This document shows, one piece after another, positions 34,562 to 42,609 of a DNA stretch of 64,000 nt. The notes under the pieces were generated by a model, which saw only the letters and a list, made by a program, of their open reading frames with translations, was not told the origin of the DNA and searched no databases. Numbering within the stretch: the stretch's first letter is position 1; the number at the start of each line of letters is the position of its first letter. The DNA is taken from contig JAHDXT010000005.1 in NCBI GenBank assembly GCA_023384095.1, positions 103,791 through 167,790 on the forward strand, written 5' to 3'. The DNA comes from Hyphomicrobiaceae bacterium. GTDB lineage: Bacteria; Pseudomonadota; Alphaproteobacteria; Rhizobiales; Hyphomicrobiaceae. Position numbers and translations under genes: made by a program.

Positions 34562-34888
34562 TCAACGCCCGGCGAGCTCCAGCAATAGCTGGAGCTGAAG
34601 AAAGAACAGCACCAGGATCGTATTACCTGCCCAAGCCACGGTGAGACTGCGGGCCAGCGAACGCCACAACGGTTGCGCGGCTGCAGCACAGCGCCAGACC
34701 GCGACGAGGATCCAGGCCGTGTAGGCGGCGAAGAACACGAGCAGGATCTGCTGGACGATGATCCGCCCCTGGAACGCGGCAAGGATATAGAGGGCGATCA
34801 AGACGAGGCTGGCGAGCACGCCGTAGCCCCAGAAGACTTTTCCGAGCGGCTCGCGGCCGTGCCAGGCGCGCACCTCGCTCTCGAACAT
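34562..34888 (-). CDS. Small hypothetical membrane protein
   Basis: 108 residues with three or four hydrophobic segments: VFWGYGVLASLVLIALYILA, IIVQQILLVFFAAYTAWILV and TVAWAGNTILVLFFLQLQLL. The N terminus MFESEVRAWHGREPLGK is polar. I do not recognise a family. The ATG at 34888 is the last start before the conserved-looking hydrophobic region; the ribosome binding site is weak, and the open frame upstream is long and very Arg-rich, so the start is uncertain. It faces the TDT transporter and is divergent from the exporter operon at 35164. Confidence 0.6.
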   Translation of the reverse strand: MFESEVRAWHGREPLGKVFWGYGVLASLVLIALYILAAFQGRIIVQQILLVFFAAYTAWILVAVWRCAAAAQPLWRSLARSLTVAWAGNTILVLFFLQLQLLLELAGR

Positions 34889-35163
34889 CCTGAGAAACAG
34901 GCCGGCGATCCGATGCCCACTGCTGCGCACGCGAGTTGGCCGTCCTTTCCAATGCGCCCTGCGTCCGGCCAGGCGGCTCCCGCGCTCCCTCCCACAGGCC
35001 GCCGGCCCTTTGGATATACCACGAGCCGGGTGTCGGCCGGTGCGTGCGATTTCAGCGCGCCAGCCTCCGCGCTTCTCAGAAGCTGCGCGCTTGACAGATC
35101 GCAAACCATCCCGGGCCACAGGGCGCTACCATCTCTCACGGATGTCAATGGAGTGCTGCGCGC

Positions 35164-36378
35164 GTGCCGACTACACCAGATCGATCCGCTGTCCGGCGAT
35201 ACATCTCCCGGCTTGCAGGCCGGCCCTGGGCCAGGCGTGCCCTGTGGGGCGCCGCCCTTGCCGCCGTCCTAGCCGCCGGTGCATTCCTCTACGCCAATCG
35301 GCCGCTGGAGGTGGAGGTCGCAACCGTCGAGACGAATGTGCCAGTCCGCGTCTTCGGCCTCGGCACTGTCGAGGCCCGCATCCTGTCGAAGATCGGCTTC
35401 GAGGTCGGCGCAACGCTGGTCGAGCTCCACGCGGACCACGGGGAACGCGTGCCGGAGGGCCAGGTCCTCGCCCGCCTCAACTCGGGCGAGCAGCAGGCCA
35501 AGGTAGCCAAGGCGCGGGCGGCGCTGTCGATCGCCGAGGTCAACATCAAGCGGGCCGCGGCAAACCTCGAGAAGGCGCGGGCCGTGCTCGCCCAGAAGCT
35601 GGAGGCCAACCGCCGCAAGCAGGCCCTCGCCGGGCGGGACATCGTCTCGCAGCAGGTGGCCGAGGAGGCCGAGCGGGACGAGGTTGTCGCGCGGGCCGAC
35701 GTGGCGGTCTTCGAGAGCGAGATCGAGAGCACGAAGGCGCAACTCGAGGACGCCAGGGCTCAACTGCAGTTCGAGGAGACGATGCTGCAGCACCGGACGC
35801 TCGTGGCGCCCTTCGAGGCAATCGTCATCGAGCGCCACAAGGAGCGCGGAACCGTCGTCAAGGCAGGCGACCCGATCTTCACCCTCGTCGCCGTCGACAC
35901 GTTCTGGGGGCTTGCCCATATCGACGAGGCCCGTGCCGGCTACATCGAGGAGGGCCAGCGCGTCGACGCACGGCTGCGCTCGCGTCCCCTGGACAGCTTC
36001 ACGGGGCGCGTCGTCCGGATCGGACTCGAGAGCGACCGCGTCACCGAGGAGCGGCGCGTCAACATCCGGGGCGACAATCCCCCGCCGAGGGTCCACCTCG
36101 GCGAGCAGGCCGAGTTCTGGATCACCGTGGCGACGCTCGACCGCGCCCTGCTCGTCCCGGAGGCGGCAGTCCTGGGATACGACGGTCGGAAGGGCCTCGT
36201 GTGGACGCTCGAGGACGGGAAGCTGCAACGCCGGACCGTCGATTTCCGGCATCGGACCGAGGACTCGCGCCTCGAGATCGTAGGCAAGTTGCCGCCGGGA
36301 GCGCAGGTCGTCGCGCGCGCCGAGAGCGGCTTCCGCGAAGGCCGCTCCGCCCGCGCCGGCGGGGCCGCACGGCCATGA
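35164..36378 (+). CDS. Periplasmic adaptor subunit of an ABC exporter (HlyD/DevB family)
   Basis: 404 residues. One membrane anchor (RALWGAALAAVLAAGAFLYA) is followed by a lipoyl/biotinyl half (EVEVATVETNVPVRVFGLGT), a long coiled-coil hairpin at about 95-215 and the second lipoyl half with the HlyD motif FEAIVIERHKERGTVVKAG. A beta-barrel and membrane-proximal domain end the protein. GTG at 35164 is the start. It overlaps the permease gene by four bases (ATGA). Adaptor, FtsX-like permease and ATPase in this order match DevBCA/MacAB-type exporters that push substrate or glycolipid from the periplasmic side outward. Confidence 0.9.
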   Translation: MPTTPDRSAVRRYISRLAGRPWARRALWGAALAAVLAAGAFLYANRPLEVEVATVETNVPVRVFGLGTVEARILSKIGFEVGATLVELHADHGERVPEGQVLARLNSGEQQAKVAKARAALSIAEVNIKRAAANLEKARAVLAQKLEANRRKQALAGRDIVSQQVAEEAERDEVVARADVAVFESEIESTKAQLEDARAQLQFEETMLQHRTLVAPFEAIVIERHKERGTVVKAGDPIFTLVAVDTFWGLAHIDEARAGYIEEGQRVDARLRSRPLDSFTGRVVRIGLESDRVTEERRVNIRGDNPPPRVHLGEQAEFWITVATLDRALLVPEAAVLGYDGRKGLVWTLEDGKLQRRTVDFRHRTEDSRLEIVGKLPPGAQVVARAESGFREGRSARAGGAARP

Positions 36379-37508
36379 ACCTCGCCTATCGCGACATCCG
36401 CCACGGTCTCGGCCGCTTCATCCTGACCTGCGTCGGCCTTGGCCTGCTGCTTGGCGTGGTCCTCGCCATGATCGGCATCTATCGCGGGCTCGTGGTCGAG
36501 GCGCTGACGATCGCGCGTGCCCCGGCGGTCGACCTGTGGGTCGTGGAAGCGAACACCCGTGGGCCCTTCGCGGAGGCCTCGCGTGTTCCAGGCGATACGC
36601 GGGAGGCGATCGCCCGCATCGCCGGAGTGACTGCCGCGGGCAGCATCACCTATCAGACGGTCGAGGCGGAGCATCGCGGCCGCAAGGCCAGGCTCTACGT
36701 CATCGGTCACGAGCTGGCCCGGCCGGGAGGCGCCCCCCAGATCGCCGCAGGCCGGACGATTGCCCGCAGCCACTACGAGATGGTGGCCGACAGGTCGGCC
36801 GGGCTCGTGCTCGGAGACCGGATCACGCTCGGGCGAAGCACGTTCACGGTCGTCGGACTGACGGCCCAGCAGGTCAGCTCCGGCGGGGACCCGGCGGTCT
36901 ATATCACGCTGCTGGATGCCCAAAAGCTGCAGTTCGACCTGTCGCCGCCGGCCGCCCGCGTGCAGCTCGCGCGCGGAACGGGAGGCGAGGGCCGCGACAC
37001 CGTCAATGCCGTCGTCGCGCGCCTCGCGCCGAACGCCTCCCCCGAGGCGGTCGCCGAGACGGTGCGGCGCTGGAAGCATTTCTCGGCGATCACCCAGGAG
37101 GCGCAGGAGGCGATCCTGACGCAGTCGCTGGTCGACCGCGCGCGGCGCCAGATCGGCCTGTTCACGTCGCTGCTGCTGATCGTCTCCGCCGTCATCATCG
37201 CGCTCATCATCTACACGATGACCATGGAGAAGCTCAAACAGATCGCCACCCTGAAACTGATCGGCGCGCCTGACCGGACGATCATCGGGATGGTCGTCCA
37301 GCAGGCGCTGGCACTCGGCCTCATCGGCTTCGCCATCGGCGTCGCGCTGATCTCCAGCATCGAGGACTACTTCCCGCGCAGGGTCGTGCTGGAGCCCGAC
37401 AACGTGCTCGTCCTCGGCGCCATCGTCTTCGCCGTGTGCCTGGTCGCGAGCGGTCTCGGCGTGCGGGCCGCGCTGAGAGTGGATCCCGCGACGGCACTCG
37501 GAGGCTGA
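36375..37508 (+). CDS. ABC exporter permease, FtsX/MacB-like (DevC type)
   Basis: 377 residues with four membrane helices: one at residues 17-38 (LTCVGLGLLLGVVLAMIGIY) and three near the C terminus (SLLLIVSAVIIALIIYTMTM, QQALALGLIGFAIGVAL, LVLGAIVFAVCLVASGLGV). A periplasmic domain of about 200 residues lies between. The cytoplasmic loop EKLKQIATLKLIGAPDRTII is the FtsX coupling helix. This 1+3 helix plan is that of the MacB/LolCE/DevC group. It overlaps the adaptor gene, and the ATPase starts two bases after its stop. Confidence 0.9.
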   Translation: MNLAYRDIRHGLGRFILTCVGLGLLLGVVLAMIGIYRGLVVEALTIARAPAVDLWVVEANTRGPFAEASRVPGDTREAIARIAGVTAAGSITYQTVEAEHRGRKARLYVIGHELARPGGAPQIAAGRTIARSHYEMVADRSAGLVLGDRITLGRSTFTVVGLTAQQVSSGGDPAVYITLLDAQKLQFDLSPPAARVQLARGTGGEGRDTVNAVVARLAPNASPEAVAETVRRWKHFSAITQEAQEAILTQSLVDRARRQIGLFTSLLLIVSAVIIALIIYTMTMEKLKQIATLKLIGAPDRTIIGMVVQQALALGLIGFAIGVALISSIEDYFPRRVVLEPDNVLVLGAIVFAVCLVASGLGVRAALRVDPATALGG

Positions 37509-37510
37509 CC

Positions 37511-38248
37511 GTGAGCCAGGAGATCATGCGCACGCCGCTCGTGGCGCTCCGGGGCATCTCGAAGCACTTCGGCGAGGGCGAGGCCCGCGTCGATGCGCTG
37601 AGGGACGTCTCCCTCGACGTCTACCCGCGGCAGGTGGTGGCGCTGCTCGGGCCCTCGGGCTCGGGCAAGACGACGCTGCTCAACATCATCGGCTGCATCC
37701 TCGATCCGTCGTCGGGCTCGATGGACCTCGACGGCGAGGCCGTGGTGCGCGACGGCCAATGGCAGCGCCGCGATCTGCGCCGGCTGCGGCTCGACAAGAT
37801 CGGCTTCATCTTCCAGTTCCACAACCTGCTGCCGTTCCTCGACGCCACCGACAACGTCGCAATCGTCCTGCAGCTCGCGGGCGCGGACCCCGCTACGGCG
37901 CGCGCGCGGGCGATCGAGCTCCTGGACTACCTGGAGGTCGGTCACCGCCGCACGGCGACGCCGGCCAGGCTCTCCGGCGGCGAGGCGCAGCGCGTCGCCA
38001 TCGCGCGCGCGCTCGCCAACCGGCCCCGCATCATCCTCGCGGACGAGCCGACGGCCGCACTCGATTCCAAGCGCGCCGGGATCGTCATGGACCTGCTGCG
38101 CAGGCTGGCCATGGAGCAGGACGCCGCCATCATCGCCGTCACCCACGACGAGAAGATCTTCGACCGCTTCGATCGCATCTTCCAACTGCGGGATGGGCGC
38201 CTGGAGGACGGCGATCCGCTCGGAGCCGAGGGAAGCAGTAGGGGTTAG
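37511..38248 (+). CDS. ABC exporter ATPase (DevA/MacB-LolD type)
   Basis: 245 residues. Walker A GPSGSGKTTLLNIIG, the LDKIGFIFQFHNLLPFLDAT Q-loop typical of the LolD/MacB group, the signature LSGGEAQRVAIARALA, Walker B IILADEPTAALD and the H-switch VTHDEKIF are intact. GTG at 37511 is preferred, since GGAGG stands seven bases upstream; an ATG five codons later is possible. It completes the three-gene exporter. Its TAG stop coincides with the first bases of a dispersed repeat at 38247. Confidence 0.92.
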   Translation: MSQEIMRTPLVALRGISKHFGEGEARVDALRDVSLDVYPRQVVALLGPSGSGKTTLLNIIGCILDPSSGSMDLDGEAVVRDGQWQRRDLRRLRLDKIGFIFQFHNLLPFLDATDNVAIVLQLAGADPATARARAIELLDYLEVGHRRTATPARLSGGEAQRVAIARALANRPRIILADEPTAALDSKRAGIVMDLLRRLAMEQDAAIIAVTHDEKIFDRFDRIFQLRDGRLEDGDPLGAEGSSRG

Positions 38249-38745
38249 CCGCTCACCGGCTTTGCCGACCCTTGATGACGAAACGGGTGTAGCAGAGGTC
38301 GGCTCGGGTTCTTCATGCTTTGGAAGCTCGTGTTCAGCCAGGTTTCACTGCCCCACCGCCTCCGGCCCCCGTCTTGCCTGCTGAAACGCATCACAGATTT
38401 CCGCCTTCGCGGAAATGACGGATTGGGTGGGTGTACGGTGGCGCCATGCGGTCGCACGCCTGTTTGGCGACCCGTTTCATTCCCATCCGCCCGCCCATAC
38501 TCACCGTCATATCCGCGCAGGCGGGTATCTGCGATGCGCCGCCACTTTGCTACCCGCTGCGATGGGGTTTTGATGCCTCGAGGCTCGCAAGTCAGTCGGA
38601 TCCGGGCCTCCCGAAGCCAATTTTTGTTTCAGACCTTGCGGCTCTGACCCCCATCGACGGAATCGCGGTAGCAGGTTTGGAACCTTCTCCTCAAAGGATC
38701 CGCCGTCTTTTCGCCACCCAGGGTCGGCGAAGCCGGTGAGCGGCT
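38247..38745. repeat. Segment bounded by 26-bp inverted repeats, with internal palindromes
   Basis: AGCCGCTCACCGGCTTTGCC followed by GACCCT (38247-38272) recurs inverted at 38720-38745, with 25 of 26 bases matching. Inside are ATTTCCGC/GCGGAAAT (38397-38416) ending in ATGACG, and a CGTCAT element with ATATCCGC/GCGGGTAT (38509-38528). The left end continues 13 bp in common with the copy at 4684-4722. No gene is credible inside. It may be a small non-autonomous element or stacked extragenic palindromes. Confidence 0.7.
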
Positions 38746-38801
38746 AAGCCGGCGCCGAGCGCGGGCGCCATCGGCCGCGGAGCGCTCGAAAGCAGGTCGG
38801 C
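38249..38801. other. Gene-free repeat spacer
   Basis: 553 bp between the exporter ATPase and the convergent ATC-hydrolase-like gene. It is filled by the inverted-repeat segment 38247-38745. The short open frame at 38315-38647 reads as Arg/Ser-rich translation of palindromes and is not a gene. Positions 38746-38801 show nothing recognisable. Confidence 0.75.
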
Positions 38802-39311
38802 TCAATCCGTGGCATCGTCCTTCAGCAGGCGATAGCGGAAGTCGCAATGGCTTGCGCCCTGCATGATCGTCTGCGTGCGCGTCAGGGCGATCCGCCGGTC
38901 GTAGCCCTCGGCGAACGTGCCGTCGCGCATGCACGAAAGCAGATGGCCGATCTCGCCGAGCCCCATCTCGCGATACATCTCGGCATAGCGGCAGCGCGTG
39001 ACGTTGTAGGCGTAGGTCGTCTCGGTCTGCTCGATCACCTCGGTTTCGAGCGCGCCTCCTGCGCGCCACAGCGCCTGGCGGTCGATGAACGTCTGCAGGG
39101 ATGTCCCGCCCCCCGCGGCGGCCGCCATCTCCTTCGCCTGCTCGACCGCGGATTTGCGCACCGCGCCGGCGACCGTCGACTCGGCGACGTCCTTGCCGTG
39201 GCTCGCCTTCAGCACCTCGTAAACGTGCTTGAGGATGGCCGCCTCGATGCGCCGCTTCTCCAGCATCGGAAGGGGCGCGGGCGCGCTGAGCTTCCCGGTA
39301 TGGTCGGTCAT
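38802..39311 (-). CDS. L-2-amino-thiazoline-4-carboxylate hydrolase-like protein
   Basis: 169 residues. The C-terminal block QTIMQGASHCDFRYR and the mid-protein VTRCRYAEMYREMGLGEIG, with conserved Cys and Glu, match the ATC hydrolase family, whose founding member opens a thiazoline ring on the way from ATC to cysteine. Many homologues have no tested substrate. ATG at 39311 has an ideal GGAGGAG upstream. It ends the pair with the FAD oxidoreductase gene 11 bp upstream, so the two very likely act in one pathway on a nitrogen- or sulfur-containing small molecule. Confidence 0.75.
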   Translation of the reverse strand: MTDHTGKLSAPAPLPMLEKRRIEAAILKHVYEVLKASHGKDVAESTVAGAVRKSAVEQAKEMAAAAGGGTSLQTFIDRQALWRAGGALETEVIEQTETTYAYNVTRCRYAEMYREMGLGEIGHLLSCMRDGTFAEGYDRRIALTRTQTIMQGASHCDFRYRLLKDDATD

Positions 39312-39322
39312 GTTGCTCCTCC

Positions 39323-40621
39323 TCATCGGACCTCGCGCGCATCGCGCCATCTGAGCTCGGCGAGACGCAAGGGCGCTAGCCTGCGCAGCAGGCGATGTGC
39401 GGCAAGCGGCCGCGGCTCGGTCAGCGGCAGGCCCAGCTCGGCAACGGGAACGCCTGCGATGGCGCGCGCGATCTCCCGCCCGAGCGCGATGGCAAGTGCG
39501 ACCGCCCGGCCGTTGCAGCCGACCCACGCGAAGCCGTCGGGACCGAGCCGGTGTACGCGCGGCAGGAAATCGGTCGTCATGCCAATATAGCCGTTCCAGA
39601 CGTGGTCGAAACCGATGCTCCCGATCTCGGGAAACATGCGCCGAAGCCGGTCGCCGATCCGTCGCCGCAGCCGCTCCGCGCCATTAACCGGCACGATGAG
39701 CGCGCCGCCGGTGACCAGCCGGTTGCGGGCATCATAGCGGCAGAAATGCAGGTCGCCGTGGGTGTCGGAGAGCGCCTGGCGGCCGGGCATAACGATGCGG
39801 CGCAGGTCCTCGCCGAGCGGGCGCGTCGCCATCTGCCAGGACAGGACGGGCACGACCTGGCGCGCGATGCGCGGCGCAAGATGCGGTGCAATCTCGCCGG
39901 TATAGGCATTCGTCGCCAGCACCAGCGCCTTCGCCGTCACCTTGCCGCGCGGTGTGCGGACGATCCATCGGCCGTCCAGGCGCTCGCAGGCCGTCGCCGG
40001 CGTCTGCACTGCGATCCGCCCGCCCTTGGCGGCGACGGCGCGGGCAAGGCCGCGGGCGAGCGCCAGCGGGTTGACGTGGCCGCCGGACCTGTTCCAGAAG
40101 CCGCCGTGCCACAGGTCCGAGCCACTCATGGCGCGGACGTCCTCGCGCGTCAGCAGCTCGACGGGCGCGCCCCATTTCGACCACTGCGCCACCCGCTGCT
40201 CGGCGATTTTCATGCGGCCGGGCGTATGCACGGGCTGCATCCAGCCGGTCTGCTCGGCTTCCGCGTCGATGCCCTGGCTGCGCACGAGGTCGAACAGGAG
40301 CGAGGCGCTGTCGCGCAGCATAGCGACGAAACGCTCGCCGGCCTCGCCGAGCTGAGCGACGATCGCATCGGGATCGGGCCGAGTCAGCGTCGGGATCACC
40401 TGGCCGTTGCTGCGCCCGGAGGCGCCCCAGCCCGGCGCGACCGCCTCCAGCACGAGAACGTCCGCGCCGGTTCCGGCCAGGTGCAGCGCCGCGGCAAGCC
40501 CGGTGAACCCGGCGCCGATCACCACTGCATCCGCCTTCGCATCCCCATCGAGCGGGCGCGCATCGGGACCCGGCGGCGTCACCGCCGCCCAGAGGGAATC
40601 CGGCCAGCTCAGCTTGCTCAC
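39323..40621 (-). CDS. FAD-dependent amine/amino-acid oxidoreductase (DAO family)
   Basis: 432 residues. The dinucleotide-binding motif VVIGAGFTGLAAALHLA is at about residues 33-49, followed by VLVLEAVAPGWGASGRSNGQ, the flavin-proximal motif of the DadA/PuuB/OrdL group. The later VWNGYIGMTTDFLPRVHRLG and FAWVGCNGRAVALAIALGRE are the C-terminal FAD-binding strand. It should oxidise a C-N bond of an amine or amino acid; the exact substrate is unknown. GTG start at 40621. It is coupled to the ATC-hydrolase-like gene downstream. Confidence 0.86.
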   Translation of the reverse strand: MSKLSWPDSLWAAVTPPGPDARPLDGDAKADAVVIGAGFTGLAAALHLAGTGADVLVLEAVAPGWGASGRSNGQVIPTLTRPDPDAIVAQLGEAGERFVAMLRDSASLLFDLVRSQGIDAEAEQTGWMQPVHTPGRMKIAEQRVAQWSKWGAPVELLTREDVRAMSGSDLWHGGFWNRSGGHVNPLALARGLARAVAAKGGRIAVQTPATACERLDGRWIVRTPRGKVTAKALVLATNAYTGEIAPHLAPRIARQVVPVLSWQMATRPLGEDLRRIVMPGRQALSDTHGDLHFCRYDARNRLVTGGALIVPVNGAERLRRRIGDRLRRMFPEIGSIGFDHVWNGYIGMTTDFLPRVHRLGPDGFAWVGCNGRAVALAIALGREIARAIAGVPVAELGLPLTEPRPLAAHRLLRRLAPLRLAELRWRDAREVR

Positions 40622-40782
40622 ATCTCACCCCGCCCGGAGTTAAGCTCCCACATGCCGAGGCGAGAGTGCGGCAGACGGCAGCCGCCTGCAATGCTCGCGA
40701 TTCGACCGGGCACCGTGACGCGGGCTGCGGCTTGCGCTAAGCAGCCGGAGATGGATGAGACCGGGACGGAGGAGTGACCACC

Positions 40783-41787
40783 ATGAGCCTGCCCCAGACC
40801 ATGACCTATGTTCGCCTCGACGGGTTCGGCGGGCCAGACGTATTGAAGCCCGACACGATGCCGGTGCCGCAGCCCGGTGAAGGCGAGGTGCTGGTGAAGG
40901 TTGCGGCGGCCGGCGTCAACCGGCCGGACGTGCAGCAGCGCCTGGGGCAGTACAATCCGCCGCCCGGGGCGAGCACGGTGCCTGGGCTGGAGATCGCCGG
41001 CGAGGTCGTGGCGGCGGGGTCCGGCTGCCGCCGGTTCAAGGCCGGCGACAAGGTCTGCGCGCTGGTCTCGGGCGGCGGCTATGCCGAATACTGCGTCGCG
41101 CCGGAGCCGCAGGCGTTGCCGGTGCCGAAGGGCCTGTCGCTGGTCGAGGCGGGAGGCGTCCCGGAGACGTTCTTCACCGTCTGGACCAACGTGTTCGAGC
41201 GCGGCCGGCTCGAGCCCGGCGAGACGCTCCTGATCCACGGCGGCTCCAGCGGCATCGGCACGACGGCGATCCAGCTCGCCCGCGCGTTCGGCGCGCGGGT
41301 GCTCTGCACGGTCGGCAGCGACGACAAGGCCAAGGCGTGCGAGGCGCTCGGCGCCGAGCGGGCCATCAACTACAGGAACGAGGATTTTGTCGCCGTCACC
41401 AAGGAGCTGACCGGCGGCAAGGGCGTCGACGTCATCCTGGACATGGTCGGCGGCAGCTACGTCCCGCGCAACATCCGCGCGCTCGCCGTGGAAGGCCGGA
41501 TGGTGCAGATCGCCTGGCTCGGCGGCTCCAAGGTCAAGGCCGACTTCATGATGCTCATGATCAAGCGGCTGACCTGGACCGGCTCGACGCTGCGCCCGCG
41601 CACGGTCGAGCAGAAGGGCGAGATCGCCCGGGCGCTCGAGGCCAGGGTGTGGCCGCTGATCGAGGCGGGCAAGGTGAAGCCGGTGATGTTCAGGACGTTC
41701 CCGATGGCCGAGGCCGCCGAGGCGCACCGGCTGATGGAGAGCAGCGCACACATCGGCAAGATCGTGCTGGTGACGGCAACGACCTGA
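40783..41787 (+). CDS. NAD(P)H-quinone oxidoreductase, zinc-independent MDR family
   Basis: 334 residues. The fold is medium-chain dehydrogenase/reductase of the quinone-oxidoreductase type: AGVNRPDVQQRLGQYNPPPG without zinc-ligand Cys, then LIHGGSSGIGTTAIQLARAF as the nucleotide-binding motif and VDVILDMVGGSY. It probably reduces quinones or enoyl-type carbonyls with NADPH. ATG at 40783 is chosen because GGAGGAG ends eight bases before it; an earlier GTG overlaps that site. It is divergent from the FAD oxidoreductase and convergent with the Rid-like gene. Confidence 0.92.
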   Translation: MSLPQTMTYVRLDGFGGPDVLKPDTMPVPQPGEGEVLVKVAAAGVNRPDVQQRLGQYNPPPGASTVPGLEIAGEVVAAGSGCRRFKAGDKVCALVSGGGYAEYCVAPEPQALPVPKGLSLVEAGGVPETFFTVWTNVFERGRLEPGETLLIHGGSSGIGTTAIQLARAFGARVLCTVGSDDKAKACEALGAERAINYRNEDFVAVTKELTGGKGVDVILDMVGGSYVPRNIRALAVEGRMVQIAWLGGSKVKADFMMLMIKRLTWTGSTLRPRTVEQKGEIARALEARVWPLIEAGKVKPVMFRTFPMAEAAEAHRLMESSAHIGKIVLVTATT

Positions 41788-41844
41788 CCGCGGGCAGGGG
41801 CGTTCGAGGACGGGTTGCGAGCCACACGCGGCCGGCCGGCGAGG

Positions 41845-42597
41845 TCAGCCGATCACCAGCTCGCGGCGGACGGCGCGGCAGTCCATCTCGTATTCGACGT
41901 CGACGATCGGCGGCCGGCAATAGTGCCAGGTGAGCCCGTGCGCCGCCGCTCCGGAAGCCACGATCGCGTCGGCGAGGAAGGGATGGAGATCGTGCACGGT
42001 ATAGACTTGCGTCGCGGTCACGCCGGACCAGGTCAGCCCCGCCATCCGCAGGCGGCGCTCCATTTCGCCCAGCACCCAGCGCGCCTTCTCGCGCAGACCG
42101 TCCGGCGTGAGATCGCCCAGCCGGATCACATGGTCGCGGTAGGTCGCGTGGCCTTCGGGCACCTCGCCGCTGCCCGCGATGACCGCGGTCGGGCCGGCGT
42201 CCGCCGCCGGCACGGTGTAGGAGAACGCGTAGAGCGCCGGCTCTGCCGGCGGCGCGACCGCTGGGCACACGTTCGACCGCGCCACCGGGTTCACCTCGTC
42301 CTTGAAGATGCCCCACGCGGAGAGCGTGCCGACGTAGACCTCGTTGAAGGCGCGGAAGCCGGCCTCGGTGAACGGCGCAGGGGATCTCAGCTCGCAGGCG
42401 CAGAATGCCGTCAGCGGCCGGCGCTCGGCGGCAAGATGCTCGGCGATCCGCTCGAACCCTCGAGCGAGCGGCAAGGGCGTCCTGAAACGGGCGTGCACGA
42501 TCTCGAACCCGGCACGGGCGGCGACGCCCGCCGAGTACTGGAACACGCCGGGGATATGGCGGTAGCCGCCGGCTCGGAACTCGACAGTCTCGCTCAC
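41845..42597 (-). CDS. Conserved hypothetical protein, possibly Rid (YjgF) superfamily
   Basis: 250 residues. No signal peptide or membrane segment. The C-terminal half (EKARWVLGEMERRLRMAGLT, then QVYTVHDLHPFLADAIV) has the length and helix-strand pattern of a Rid/YjgF subunit, and the N-terminal half may be a second, diverged copy (FNEVYVGTLSAWGIFKDEVN). Conserved-looking Cys occur in TAFCACELRS, SNVCPAV and HYCRPP. Rid proteins deaminate reactive enamines/imines. GTG start at 42597 follows a G-rich site. It lies 12 bp downstream of the livM stop on the same strand and is probably part of the Liv operon. Confidence 0.5.
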   Translation of the reverse strand: MSETVEFRAGGYRHIPGVFQYSAGVAARAGFEIVHARFRTPLPLARGFERIAEHLAAERRPLTAFCACELRSPAPFTEAGFRAFNEVYVGTLSAWGIFKDEVNPVARSNVCPAVAPPAEPALYAFSYTVPAADAGPTAVIAGSGEVPEGHATYRDHVIRLGDLTPDGLREKARWVLGEMERRLRMAGLTWSGVTATQVYTVHDLHPFLADAIVASGAAAHGLTWHYCRPPIVDVEYEMDCRAVRRELVIG

Positions 42598-42609
42598 GAA
42601 CGCCCCCCG

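Noticed and set aside
38315..38647. 110-codon open frame between exporter and ATC-hydrolase-like genes
   Set aside because: Translation of extragenic palindromes (Arg/Ser/Pro-rich, FRLRGNDG-type stretches); no ribosome binding site.
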